From Cavenderia fasciculata (Eukaryota > Evosea > Eumycetozoa > Acytosteliales > Cavenderiaceae), in contig NW_004457735.1 in the NCBI RefSeq assembly GCF_000203815.1, positions 744,001 through 808,000 of the forward strand: a stretch of 64,000 nucleotides of DNA, read 5' to 3'. Of the stretch, positions 1-12,333 are shown one piece after another. The first letter of the stretch is position 1. Each line of letters starts with the position of its first letter. The translations under genes and the position numbers were made by a program. Under the pieces are notes generated by a model. The model worked only from the letters and a program-made list of their open reading frames with translations. It searched no databases and had not been told where the DNA came from.

Positions 1-3000
1 CTCTCGCCAAACTCGATCGCCACAAACAAAAACACAACCAAGTCTATTTGCACCTCTGCTAATACAGCACCTGCCGATACCAGTCAGGACAACTTTTTTG
101 TGTGTTCTGCCAACTCCAACACCAACTGCTCAACCTCTTTCAAAGGGTTTTACAAACAAGAGTACTTTTGTACAGCCGCCAATTATACGAACTGCTCAGT
201 CTACCAATTCACCTACCAATCGACCCCTTCGTTCACCATCATGGACTATAGGGATGGACCACTCAAAGGTCAACTCGTTGGCTATTTTGTCGTTCCATTT
301 AGTACCCAAGTCTACTTTCGTTTCACCTTTGACAATGTCGGCTTGAAATTAAGTGTCAATAACAAATCCTTGTTATCCTATGACAACTCGATCCAAAATC
401 TCTCCCAAGAGCCATCGTCCATCGTCGAATCCAATGTCTATTTGGTTCCATCGTCTGTCCACAAGATGGTCCTAGAGTACAAGTCCAACAAACAATTCAT
501 CGAAGGCCAAAGATATTTGAACATGGAATACCGATTCTCGACAACAGATTCATTTTCTCCATTGACCGATCTCGTTTTCTTTTCTCAAAACAGATGTGGC
601 GATGGCATATACGATCCAACCGAGGTTTGTGATAAGCCATTGGTCAGCAATTCTACGTGCGGAAACGGTGTGTGTGACGAGGAGCCAAATAGCTGTGTCC
701 AGGACTGCCACCAATATTTCACACAAACATGTCCGCCAATCACAACAAGAAGAGGTCGAACCATCCCCATGTTTGTCTCGTTTGACACTGTGGGCGAATT
801 ATTGCTCAATACCTTTGATTGGAAGCTCCCAGGTTACCAACACCTCAGTTTTGGTGTGGATATTGTATCTGGCAAACCACAGATGAATCCAATTTTCCTC
901 TTTGATTTTTGTAGTCAAGCCGAATCCAGAATCATCGAAGATTCCTACCGAAAGGCCCACTACCAAGTCCCAATGGAGATGGACGTCGTTTTCCTTCCCA
1001 TGTGTACGTTCAGCCAAACAAACAAGGTCTGGAACAACTCAGAAGAAATCAGAAAGGCTTCCTCATCGCAATCCGAAGTTTCCTATGGCGCCCAGGCAGG
1101 TGGAGGATTTAAAAAAATATCGGTTCAAGCTAGTGTGGAGTTTTCCAAGAGCCAATCTGTGGAAAAAAGCTCAAAGTTAAAGAAATCCTCCTCTGGAAGT
1201 ATAATTGAATCTGGGGTTGTGTGTCGGGTGTCTAAAATTGCTTTAAACTCTTTCCCTCTTCATCCAAACTTTATTTTTGAATTGTCACAAATCAATTCCA
1301 CAACCCAAGCTTTTGCAATGATTCAAAAATATGGAACCCATTACTACGTATCCGCCACTCTTGGTGGTCAACTCAAACAGTTTACTTCGACCACGATGAC
1401 TGTTACTGAAAGCGAAGCCAACTCCCAGTACTCCCAGTCCTTGTCAACCACTTTTGGTGCCTCTGTTTCCTCTCCTGCCTTTAGTATCTCTGCCGACTAT
1501 GCATCCAGCGACCAAACCGAAGGACAGCAAGAACAAACTTCAAAATTCCTAAGTCAAACCGAAAGGTCCACTCTTTTAATGTATGTTGATCTGTCAAAAC
1601 AATTTTTAATCATTATTTTAACCTTTTTTTTTTTTTTTTAATTTTTTTAGATCAGGAGGAGGACCTGGTATTTTTGCACCTGGTGCAACAGCTGATTATG
1701 GTTTTTGGTCACAATCCGTTGACGTGTTGCCAGTTCCAATAGATTTCAAGTTGGCTCCCATCAGAAGTCTTATTCCATCAAAGTGGAAATCGATTGGAAA
1801 CGAGCATATTCGAGATTTGTGGATCAACGCCGAGGAACGATACTACATGCTTGTCAAGACCAACCAGCTGTCTAACCTTCTGGAGGGCGAAAGAGTTGAA
1901 TACAATCTCTTGTATTTGTTTATTCATACCTATCACGATTTAGGTGGTTCAAACTTGCAGTTTTCCACCAAGATCTTCCGTAATCCTCGAAACTATCTTG
2001 GAAATCAGTATTTCGATTCGGTTATTGACTTTGATGCCTTGCCAGACGATGATGGTTCGTTGGCAGACTATTACGGTTGCACCGGATCCAATGTCTCATC
2101 ATGCTTTTACCAGGAATTCGAAGTATCCCCACTCTTCAAAACTCATCTGGACCCATCTAGTGATAAAATTCTAATCCAAACGACAAGATATGATGGGGGA
2201 TCCATTGTTCATAACACCATTGTTGTTCCCCTCCAAGGAGGTGCTCACACCAGCTTTCCGTGCGGTGAAGTCTCCATTTCCGGCATGGCAAAAAATTTCC
2301 TAGTTGAAAATGTTGCCATCAGCTCATCACAAACAATTATGCTTCCAGCGAACTTTTTGTGGGAAATTGGATACTGTACCGATCTTCAAACCACACACGT
2401 TTGGATGTTCAACCATATCCAAGCAAATCTTTTGGTACCAAACAATACTTTCAATGGCTACCTTCGAATTCCTGCTCAACCTATTGACTATGACCAGTTG
2501 ACAATTCACATTTTTATTGGTGAAAAAACCATCATTAGATACAGTCTTGAGGGAATCGGAACAACATATGCTGGAAAAACAAGACTATTAGCTCTCAACA
2601 CAACCATCATCTCCCAATTGTTAGTTTCCACTTCTGTGGATTTCTCTCCAATGTGGAAAACGGCTATATCTATATTTACTTCTCCAATGGATTGCCTGGG
2701 ATTTTGTAAACCTGTCCAACACAATTACAAAGAGCTTGGAGTTGCGTATTGCGACGACCACACATTTTCTTATTACTTTCCAAACACTGAACAGGGTGTT
2801 ATGTTTCTCAAAGGAGGAGATGGATCCAAATACATCAGTATTGCGTTTACAAGGTCCATTGATCAAGTAAACGCTGATGTCTCTGATTTTGTAGAATATA
2901 CCCACACCCTCACTCGAGACATTGATTACCAGCAATTCTATCTTGCAAACACCAATCCAGATGCGTTCTATCAACATACAATCTGGAGCCAATTCATTAG

Positions 3001-3133
3001 CCAGATCCCCTCCCCAACTTTCTTCCCTCAGACAATGATAGACGATTGTAAGAATGATGCTACGCCGCTTTACAAGGACAAAAGCTGCGGAAACTTCGTT
3101 TTCAGGGATAAACGTCTTTGTGTGGATCCGTAA
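1..3133 (+). CDS. PA14-like / MACPF (perforin-domain) protein, 5' end outside window
   Basis: The reading frame is already open at base 1, so the start codon lies upstream. Two exons are seen, 1-1580 and 1651-3133, joined over a 70-bp intron (GTATGT...TTTTTTTAG) that restores one frame of about 1,020 residues. The first third (roughly 60-520) resembles a PA14-type beta domain. It is followed by a Cys-rich linker at about 595-710 with repeated CGDG/CGNGVCD patterns. From about 900 onward comes a MACPF domain with the family signature YGTHYYVSATLGGQL (about 1330-1372) and a Gly-rich turn just after the intron. MACPF proteins oligomerise on membranes and many form pores; dictyostelids have several, possibly used against bacteria or inside phagosomes. 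A membrane-attack role here is inference. The frame is uninterrupted to TAA at 3133. Confidence is high for the domain, low for the function. Confidence 0.88.
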
Positions 3134-3435
3134 TATTATAAAGTTCTATATGGAATAAACTTTCTGACTTTTTAATAAATCAAATTGTGAATAGTCCATT
3201 CTTTTTTGATCGATTCTTTGATTAATAATCAGCATTGATACAAAATGGATGGCAGACCTACATGATCTTTTCCTCTTGAATCCATCCAGCTCACAACGTC
3301 ATCTGTTTGTATACAATTTAAGAAAAGTATGTTCTGTAAATAAATTAACTGTTTAATCACAATACTATGGATAATAGAGAACATTATTTATTTACCTTTT
3401 AACAGGCTTTTTTATCACTGAAGATGATTTATATT

Positions 3436-3782
3436 TCAACAATCATCTTCCTCTTCTTCATCATTATCATCACCGTTAACGTCGTTCAAACTGGCGGTGA
3501 TGATAATGTTGAAGAAGATGAAGATGATTGGAAGTTCAACCACCAACTGTCCAAAGTCTGGTTGATTGTCATCGTCGTTTGGATTGTTATCATCAAAAGT
3601 AAATGATATCAATAGCTTCATTGAGATTCTCGGTGTATAGGTGATCAGTCTCTTTGATTTTCTCCAACAACTTGATTGAATCTTGACCAAGAATAGCTGA
3701 GGCTTGTGGAGGCTCTAATTCATCTCTAAAAAAGAATCCTGTCTCCTTTTAAGATTTCCTTGACTTCTTGAGAGTTGATCAT
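3436..3782 (-). pseudogene. Coding-like remnant, unknown family
   Basis: On the minus strand an ATG at 3782 opens a protein-like stretch (MINSQEVKEILKGD) that soon meets a stop. After it comes a piece reading LLEKIKETDHLYTENLNEA, and then, in another frame, an Asp-rich segment ending at 3436. The codon choice looks coding but no single frame runs through, so this is most simply a decayed host gene. I do not recognise the protein. It lies just downstream of pseudogene copy D on the same strand. An alternative is a real gene with an unusual intron that I could not define. Confidence 0.35.
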
Positions 3783-3924
3783 GGTAGTTGAATTCTATAG
3801 AGTTCAAACAATTATTGATTGTTGTCTTTACAAAGATAACATCACGACGATGATGTTTTGTTTAATACTGCAGGCAATTGTACTTGTTATCATATAAAGT
3901 ATTCTAATTTATTTTCTTTTTTAA

Positions 3925-5168
3925 TTGTTTTTATTTCAAATACCAATATTAATAGATCAATCCATTCAGAGGTTGGTATCTTCTCTGTTGGTGATATTAC
4001 AATTGCTGTATAACAATCTTGATTTGGTTTTAGAAATCTACGACAAATCGACTATAGACTTGGAAGGGTCGCCCGTATCAATCACATGGGATGATATCAT
4101 TTCAATGGTGTTCCATTGATCGTCCATTGAAACTAGTACCTTTATCAAATCTTCAACCTCCTGAAAGTTGTTCGACCATTTTAGTGGCTGCAGTCAAATG
4201 GTATCTGAGAAGCTCTAGTGCATCTGGATCAGTTCGAGATAGATTAGAGGGCATTGTTTCAGCCAATGAATCGAGTGTTTGTTGAAATAGTAGAGTAGAT
4301 TCTTGGTGTATTCCACCGTTCTTGTGAAAAGGAGGCTCAATAATTCTGAGGCCTTTGCCTTATCTGTTGTGTTGGAATATGCTGTTGGACTGGTGTGTAG
4401 TTGGATCATGGGTGTGATTAAATGTTGAATGTATTGATGATCATTGTTGCTTTATGTGGTTGTTTGTACATGATTACAAGACTGTCGATACAATAACTAC
4501 TGATTGGTTGATCAAGAAGTATTATTTTCATGGCTGATGGTAAATAGATTGACAAGTTATTTACTGATTTACCTATCCATTGAATAAGTTTATTCCCACA
4601 AATCGATTGATTCGATCTTGTTTATATTGTTGAAAATAATATTCGTTGAATTAATTGATTGATCTCTTTGAATCCTAGTTGATCGATAATAAGATGAAAC
4701 AATTCAAGGACATCACTTAAAATGTCATTATCATTTGGAAAACGATCCAATAATGTAATTATTGTTGTTGATACTGCTTTTAAACTCTAAAATAAAAAAT
4801 AGATAGAATATTGATGATTAATAAATAGAAATAAAGGGGAACCACTTCACTTATATTGTACCTACTGTAAATTGAGGAATGTGATGGTATGTGAATGTGT
4901 ATACAAAAGATATAGCAGAATCTATAACCTCCCAATGATTTGATTGAACCGACTTTAGAGTGAGGTTGACAATACATTCTTGCCAAAGAGGCTCTGTAGG
5001 AAATACTTTTTTCAACATTGGGATGCAAATTGATTCTTATTATGACGATCTTGATCACAGACCTTGATTAGAGAGGATAATAAACGAGGATATGGCGAAG
5101 CTTGATTGATGATGTGATTAATAACGTCTTTGGTGATATCTCGAAACTCTATACTATTGATAAGCATA
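3925..5168 (-). pseudogene. Family A-E, copy D: decayed exons 4 and 5
   Basis: Read on the minus strand, 5168-4864 matches exon 4 of the intact copies (SIEFRD... then INQASPYPRLL). From 4790 to about 3945 it matches exon 5, starting LKAVSTTIITLLDRF and including an IQRILFS-like block. The intron between them is still present at 4795-4860. Many frame breaks and stops interrupt both pieces and exons 1-3 are missing, so this is a dead copy. The preserved intron shows it arose by DNA duplication, not from a processed mRNA. It abuts copy E, which runs the opposite way. Confidence 0.75.
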
Positions 5169-6010
5169 TCTAATAATGATGCATGGTATTATTAGAATGA
5201 ATAACTATGACGCACATATTAGAGACAAATATTCAGATTTTTTAAAAGCATTATCAACAACAATCATTACATTATTGGATAGTTTTCAAAAAGATAAAGA
5301 CATTTTAGATCATGTCATTGGGTTTTTTAATCATACTCACCAACTTGGATTCAAAGAGACTAATCAATTAGTTCAACGAATATTATTTTCAAAACAACAA
5401 CAACAACAATATCAACCAGATCAAATCAATCGATTTGTGAATGTATATCTTGTTGGGTGGATAGGTAATTCGGCAAGCAACTTGTCAATTTATTTACCAT
5501 TGGTCATGAAAAGACTTCTCGGTCAACCAATCGATCATGATTGTATCCGTAGCCTTTTAATCCTCTACAAACAATCACATAAATCCACGAATCAATAATT
5601 CAATATTTAATCACACCTATTATCCAACTATACACCAACACTAAAATAGATAATGTCAACGAAAAAACAAATGCTGCAGAATTATTTAGCCTCCTATTCA
5701 CAAGAACAGTGGAATACAAAGGAATACACCACCAAGAATCTACTCTACTATTTCAACAAATACTCGATGCGCCTACTCCCTCCTCCCTATATCCTTCCAA
5801 TATAATAAATCATAACATAAAGAGATTATGTGTGATTACCGACATAGTTCAACAAATAATAGTTACAAGAGGAAACATTACAACTGATCAAATATTACAA
5901 ATCATCGATTTGATCGTACAAACACTACAACTAATTCACTCTAATAATGATAATAGGGAACACTTATCAGAGATTGGCCAATTGAATCTAATATCTGTAC
6001 AAGATACCTG
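3945..6010. repeat. Imperfect inverted repeat formed by copies D and E
   Basis: Exon-5-derived sequence occurs on the minus strand at 3945-4790 and on the plus strand at 5245-6010. This gives a palindrome with diverged arms of about 0.8 kb and a spacer of about 0.45 kb made of exon-4 (D) and exon-3 (E) sequence. The arms differ by many substitutions and small indels, so the arrangement is not recent. Confidence 0.65.
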
Positions 6011-6044
6011 TAGAAGAGGATTATTGTATTATTTCTTTAATTAA
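5176..6044 (+). pseudogene. Family A-E, copy E: chimeric truncated fragment
   Basis: The plus strand starts with a piece of exon 3 (GIIRMNNYDAHIRDKYSD, compare GILKMNHYDAHIREKYLDV in copy A). It then passes directly into the second codon of exon 5 (LKALSTTIITLLDSF), skipping the rest of exon 3, intron 3, exon 4 and intron 4. The frame stops at 5598. A second open piece, 5709-6044, carries the conserved block VEYKGIHHQES and ends in sequence unlike the other copies. Copy E is therefore a rearranged, truncated fragment. Its exon-5 part is the mirror image of copy D, with the axis near 5170. Confidence 0.72.
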
Positions 6045-6175
6045 AATATTATCTTTGGGATAATTAAAATAAATATAAATAAAAGAAAGTCTAAAAAAAT
6101 ATATATATATAATTTAGAATAAACTTAAAGTTTAATATCCTAGATCGTTCATTAGGATTGAATTTATTTATTCAT

Positions 6176-7444
6176 TTAGAATAAGAGAGCGAAGGCAGCA
6201 ACCAAGACGAACATGATGGAGGCTTGGATGGCAGAGGCAGATGAGGAGGAACAGGTGTAGGTGTTGACGGCTTCAGTGGCATCACAGGTAGTGATTTCGA
6301 TTTCACTGGCGATATAACAGGCAGATGTAATGTCACATTCTTGAGATGAACACTTTTCGGTACAGGCGTTGTTGTTGTTTGAACCAACATCGACACACTT
6401 GTTTTCAGTCATACAGGAGAAGTAGGCGAGGACGGCGTCCTTGCATTCACCCATGGTTTCGTTGGTGTGAGCGAAGGATTGTTGGCAGACTTCCTTGGCA
6501 CCATCGCAGACACAGGTTTCGAAGTTAGCAACACAACCAGTGTTGACACCAGAGCAGGTAGTTCCTTCAGCGGATGGGGTTGGGATTGGTGCACAGGTAC
6601 CATCGTGACAGTAGAGTCCAGCAGCGGCATCACAAGCTTGAGCAATGACACCGAGAGGGGTGGTGGCATCGGAACAGTTAGCACCGTTGGCGAGAGAGTA
6701 GAGGGCAATGCAAGAGTAGTTGGTTTCGTTGAACTTGTTACAGGTGTTTCCGTAACCGCAAACTCCGGAACCAACATTGGCGGTACAGTCAGCACCGAGG
6801 GCAATGGTAGCGTTACAGTTGGTTCCGTTGAGGAATTGACCGAATGGGCATTGGTTGCCGGCTGGGATTGGGTTAACAGCTGGGATGGAGCAAACCTTGG
6901 AGGTACAGACTAAAGAAGCACCACATTGGAAGTCAGATTCACAGGCGTCACCATTTTGACCGTAACCCTAAATAAAACAAAAATAATATTAGTATGGTTG
7001 GAAACGTTGAAAAGACATGAATTATTGTTAACTGAACTTCTTACAAATTGTTGACACTTGTCAGATTGACATGAGGTACCTGGGATACAGAGAACATTTC
7101 CGGGGGTGGCATTGCAAACTTGGTTTTCTTCAATGAAGGCGGTACAGGTACCGTTACCAGTGGAGGTAGCGTTAACATAACAGTATGATTCAACACATGC
7201 AACCTTAGCGGGGGAGCCTACGGTGTCAGCAGGGTTACTAAAAAATTGTGTTATAGAATATTGGTGGTGAGTATTTGAATTTGGAACCAAACAAAATAGA
7301 AGAATTGTATTAATACTATTTCTAAACATACCATGACTCTCCGAGGGAAAGACATTGTGGGCCGTTTGGGATGGTACAGGTACCAGCAGAGGCCAAAGTG
7401 GCGAAAAGAGCGACGAAAGCGACTAATAAAATAACCTTGAACAT
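6176..7444 (-). CDS. Secreted Cys-rich Paramecium-surface-antigen-repeat protein, probably GPI-anchored
   Basis: Three exons on the minus strand, 7444-7332, 7237-7045 and 6967-6176, join in frame to 365 residues. Residues 1-19 form a clear signal peptide (MFKVILLVAFVALFATLASA). The body is a series of Cys-rich modules with evenly spaced cysteines, CxxG turns and many N-x-S/T sites, in the manner of the PSA repeats known from Paramecium and dictyostelid surface proteins. The last 15 residues are hydrophobic after a Ser-rich stretch, which suggests a GPI-attachment signal. The likely place is the cell surface or secretory vesicles; no enzymatic function is implied. The promoter at 7445-7560 has a TATATATAAA-like run about 15 bp upstream of the ATG. 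Confidence 0.85.
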
Positions 7445-8709
7445 TTTAGTATGTATATATATAAAGCTAAGTATAAAGTATAGTAGTGAAGTGGTAGTGT
7501 CTTGAAGACGGTCTATTTATTAATAATCTCTAGTGAGGGCAAGTTTGAAAAATAACAAAAAAATTATTATTTAATGTGTTGTATCTTGATTCTGCCAGTT
7601 GGTGACGCAGTGACCCCCCTCGCCCTCACCGTCGCCCGCCCAACCAACCCACTGCCCAATTTTCAAGAAAAAAAAATGAATAGCGCCCTGCGTTCGTTTC
7701 CCTCCTCTGCAAGATATTTTCATCTCCACACAGCGTGTCGCTTGAAAAAACATGTTTTTGTAAGGAAATTTGATGGATAAAAATATCAACTCCCACGATG
7801 AGGTCAAAACAAAAAAAAAAACAAAAAAATCTGGACACTCTGACAGTGAGAGTGAGGGGTGATAGATACAGACACAGGCAAAAACCCGACCGAGACTCAA
7901 AGACGATACCCCTGCAATTAACGACAGGGCTATCTTCACGTAACAAAACTGTGACTCTAAATTTAATCAAAATATCTTTTTGTAGGTTGATGAGGCAACT
8001 CGATCAGCTGTACCGCTCTCTCCACTCCCTACAATGCATCAAAATCGATTGTGCTTGCTCTCCTCTTTCTACTGCCCTGCACCATCTCTAATCCTTGATC
8101 GAGATATTTTTACCACATTGTACCAAACGCAACCCCCCAATATTTCGGTGACCTGCACCCATCATTGATGAGCTCACCCATCCAAACCAAGAGATTCCCG
8201 ACTGTTTATGATACAGCTCAGAAATGCCGACAGATATATTTCAACAATTTGATGATCAAGTCGACGATCAACCCATTTAATTTATTTTTGTTTCAATCAA
8301 TCATAGCAAACTACTATAGACAGAGAGAGAGTTGGCGCCAATCATCCAACCAATCATAATAATAAACAAATAATTAAATAATTAAAAAAAAAAAATAAGA
8401 GAGACAGAAAAAAAAACATCATTATTTTCAATTAGTTTGATACTTTACACACAAATACAAAAGCAGAAAAGGGAAGGGTCAACACAGCCATAACCCAGTT
8501 TACTGAGACCTGTAGTTTCAAGAACAAAAATAGAAAGATCAGGGGTTGTGCTTGACAAGAGAATATCTCACGAAACTTTCCTGTTTTTCAAAGCCTCTAA
8601 GATTAGATTTACCTTTATATCACAGCATTGTGTGTTTTGTTTGGATTGAGGTTGTGTTTGTGTTTTGTATTAATAATAAGTAGTCGTCGTTTAACTTACC
8701 TCATTTTAC
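7445..8709. other. Intergenic region between divergent genes
   Basis: This 1.26-kb spacer separates the start of the PSA-repeat gene (minus) from the start of the ankyrin-like gene (plus), so it holds both promoters. It is less AT-rich than most spacers at 7600-8200. Short open frames occur on both strands but show no protein-like composition. I see no tRNA and no recognisable repeat. Confidence 0.6.
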
Positions 8710-8910
8710 ATGTCATCCACATTCACAGCTATCCAACAACAACAACAGCAACAGCAAGAACCTGTTGTCACCAATCAACATCATCATAATTCACTAGTAA
8801 TCAAATCAGTTTTAAAAAATCGATATCTATTGCGTAACATTACAAAACACTTTTATCTCTACGATCATCTTGATCAAAAGAATAATTTTGATTGTTTTCT
8901 TTCAACTCTC

Positions 8911-8942
<32 letters not shown>

Positions 8943-11316
8943 AGATACACCATTATCATCAACAAGACAACAACAACAATCATCTTTTTCATCTTTATCA
9001 ACATCATCATCATCGTCATTGATATGTCGTGACACACAAATATTCAAGTATGGGGACATTACCGATTTAAATTGGGTATGTCAAAATCGATACTTTTCAC
9101 TACTCATCTACAAACTTGAGGAATTACACAAGAGCAAGAGTAAGAGGTCAGGATCACAGTCTGCCAAGTCAAAAGAGATTGTTATTAAAGATGAATCTAT
9201 TGCATTGGTATGCCAATATCTGTCTGATCTTTCAATGATCCAAAAGATAGCTGGTCTACTCTCATTTAGAATGTTTACACGGGATGCTTATATTGCTGCC
9301 GCCAGTAATGAGAATACTCTAGTCTTTCAATTTATTGAAAAGAGTTGGATCCAGTATGCCCAGAACCTCAACATTCGCAGAGACACTGTCAGTCTTGCAC
9401 TATGTGGTGCACTCGAACGACCCAACCTTGAAACCGTCCGTCACATCGTCTCCAAACACTCTCTTTTATTGGAAGGTTCGCTCAACAACCAATACATCAA
9501 TGCTCAACTACTCCATCCAGACCTTGACCAATACAAATCATTTTTAAATCATCAAGAGCAAGAGAAAGACATTGAGCCAGAGTCATCAACATTGAAACAA
9601 TATTTTAAAAGCAAATATACAACATTTATACAGTTGATGACAATTGACTCTTTCAAAGTACTAGCCAACAACCAATTACTGGATAATATTAAAGAGAGAT
9701 ATCAATTCCATGATATCTTGATTCAATATTCAGAATTATTAATTAATCATTTATATAATCATTTAATTATCAACAATAATAATAATAATAATCAACAACA
9801 AAAAATAATAATGCACTCTGATATTACAATATTACATTATATATATTTTAAAAATTATGATCAACAACAACTCATTGATCATCCATCACAATTTAATTTG
9901 GATCAAATCATTAATTATATTCATACTGGTGTTACTGTAGAGCTGACTGAAACACAAGAGATAGTAGCTCTTTTGGCAGAGGTTATATCAAGAATACCGG
10001 GATTGTATGGATACAGATATATAAAAAAGGATATTGAACAATTCCAAGTCGATCTACCTGAAAAGATGGTAATCCTAATGTTGGCAGCTGGTAGTAACCA
10101 TTTAATCGATTTGTTACTTGAAAATACATTGGTCTATCCTGCCAAGAGTACTATTGGTAATCGTAGTGAAACGACTCTTAGACAAGGGGTGGAACAGTTT
10201 ATTATTGGAAAAGCTATCCAGTATGCCAAACCTGAACAGATGGAATACTTGCAACAACAAAGATTCTCAACGTTTTTCACTGCCATTGGACCTAGCAGTC
10301 AACCATTCTCATCGCTCTTATCATTGGCATGCGACCATTACAATCTTGGTCTAGTGTCAGTTTTACTGTCTAAAGCTGGGTTGGAACCAATTGCCAATTT
10401 CAATCTATCCAATATAGTCATTAAACTAATCGAATACAATGTTCATCTACTTGTCATATTTCGGTTAGTTGAAAGACTTTATTTTGCAACATTTGTTAAT
10501 AATAATAATAATTGTCCACCCATTGCAACAAATATAAGATCATCTTTAAAACATGTTGTTTCATATTTACAAGAAAAGGTTAATAGTGAGACTATCATGA
10601 CACGTCAAAGCTACCAACACTACCTAACTACCCTAATGCATAATATTATGGCTATGGCATGTTATTTTGGTCGTTTAGAGGTAGTTCAATTTATACATAG
10701 TATCCATCCAGACCCTTTTACCAGTACAACAACAAACACAAATGGTATGGTAATGAATTGCTTGGTACGTGGTGGTGTGTATCGTGTAGATGAAATATTA
10801 GAGTTTTTCAAACAGTCCAATCGATACGACCCAGTAACTCAACCAACTTACCGATTGTTGGGTCAAATTGGAAAAGTCGATTTGTTAAAATCAATCATCG
10901 AGCATGTCAAGAACCCATCGTCGCTCATTCTCTCTGCCACCTTTGAAGAGGCCATTATCCATGGTCGAATCGATATCGTCCGATTCATCCATGAATCCTA
11001 TCCCACCCACTATGTCAATAATGTCGCACTGGCCATTACACACGGACACTTGGATATTGTCCAATTCATGGTTGAAGATGGTTACAAAAACGATAGACTC
11101 GGTATTAAACTACATAAAATTGAAGAGTTGGCAATCAAACATTCAAGAATGGAGATTTATGAATATGCCATTCAAAAAGGTTTACAAAAAAAAGAAATTA
11201 ATCAAAAAAAAGATATTAATCAAAATAATAATCAGAATCAAAATAAGAAGAACAATAATAATAATAATAATAAGAAGAATAATGATAAAAAGAAAAAGAA
11301 TAAGAATAAGAAATAA
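8710..11316 (+). CDS. Ankyrin-like repeat protein (dictyostelid family)
   Basis: A single exon of 868 residues from ATG at 8710. A Gln run at residues 10-18 and an Asn run near 68-77 flank a short conserved start (LKNRYLLRNITKHFYLYDHL). The C-terminal third contains degenerate ankyrin-type units such as ALAITHGHLDIVQFMVEDGY and AIIHGRIDIVRFIHESYP. The last 45 residues are a Lys/Asn-rich tail. This matches the expanded dictyostelid ankyrin-like family, whose members share a helical N-terminal part followed by weak ankyrin units; a protein-binding role is all that can be inferred. A second, shorter relative lies at 15659-16927. Confidence 0.82.
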
Positions 11317-11428
11317 TTGGTATTTGTAAATATAATAAATAGAATGATTTTCCAAGTTTTGGCGCCAAAGTTTAACTTTATATGTACTTAAAAATATAAT
11401 GTTTTGTTTTGTTGTATATATGGGTTGA

Positions 11429-12048
11429 TTATGTAAATTTAGGAGGTGTAAGAGGAGGTGTTGATATGGTACTATTACTACCATTAATATTACTATTTTG
11501 TGGAGATGATGTTGTTGATGAAGTGGGAGAGGAAGAAGGTGATCGTCTTTGTTGAGGTGATCCATATTTTACACTTGTCTGAGCAATCAGTGTAGTTGCA
11601 CGATTACTAAAACATATTTTACTTGTAATAGTTGCATTTAAATTATATTCTATATTATTATGATCATTCTTATTATTATTTCCATTATCATTTTCATCTA
11701 CCATTTCATTATCTTGGTCTTCTTCATCTTGAAATTGTTTCTTTAATATAACCAAAGGATTTTTTAATTTAATTTCTTTACCTTCTAATATTTGATTACC
11801 AAATTGAAGTGAGTATATATCCTATATGTAACAATAACAATATTATAAGTTAAATGATCATGTCTATCTATCCTTATCTATCTATCTATCTATCTATCTA
11901 TTCTAACCTTTTCAACATGAGTTAATTCACCCAATGTTTCACCTTGCAATAGAGTATCACTTTCAAATTGACCTTGAAACTCTAATATACAGTATTGATC
12001 GTCATCTTGTAAACATGATTGTTTTGGTTTCTTTATGATTACATTCAT
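11429..12048 (-). CDS. chtf8: Ctf8, subunit of the Ctf18-RFC clamp loader
   Basis: Two exons on the minus strand, 12048-11908 and 11821-11429, join in phase 0 over an 86-bp intron to 177 residues. The core reads ILEFQGQFES ... LGELTHVEK/DIYSLQFGNQ ILEGKEIKLKNPLVILKK. This is the Ctf8 fold: a start strand, then a G-N-x-x-L-x-G-x-x-x-x-L-x-x-P-x-x-x-L-x-K pattern. Ctf8 binds Dcc1 and the C terminus of Ctf18 to form the alternative RFC that loads PCNA and supports sister-chromatid cohesion. The 80-residue C-terminal tail (Asp/Asn-rich, then Ser/Pro-rich) is beyond the family core. The start is separated from the divergent HIBCH-like gene by about 285 bp. Confidence 0.85.
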
Positions 12049-12333
12049 TGTCTCTCTATCTATCTCTACCTCTTTCTTCTGATATTATTTATTATCTTCT
12101 GATACAGATACTATGAAGGGGGTTGAGTGTTTGAAGTCACTTGCAAGCAATCGCGCGATTTCTTTCTTTTTTGGCTATTTTCTATTTTAATTAAAGTATT
12201 TTACTTACTTTTCTGTCAAGCTTGACATTGACACCCTTCTATTTTGTTAATACTAAAAGATAGATAGATAGATAGATAGAGATATACAATAAGATAGATA
12301 AGTGTAATATACATACATACTACTACTACTACT
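12049..12333. promoter_or_regulatory. Bidirectional promoter, Ctf8 / HIBCH-like
   Basis: The spacer joins two ATGs facing away from each other. It carries a GATA tetranucleotide run at 12260-12283, and an ACT triplet run directly before the HIBCH-like ATG. No specific operator can be named. Confidence 0.5.

Noticed and set aside
7571-7970. Two overlapping minus-strand open frames and a plus-strand frame upstream of the ankyrin-like gene
   Set aside because: They overlap each other in different frames, lack protein-like composition and sit in a promoter region.
11880-11902. CTAT repeat in the Ctf8 intron as a CRISPR-like or regulatory array
   Set aside because: It is a simple tetranucleotide microsatellite; similar GATA runs occur at several places in the window.
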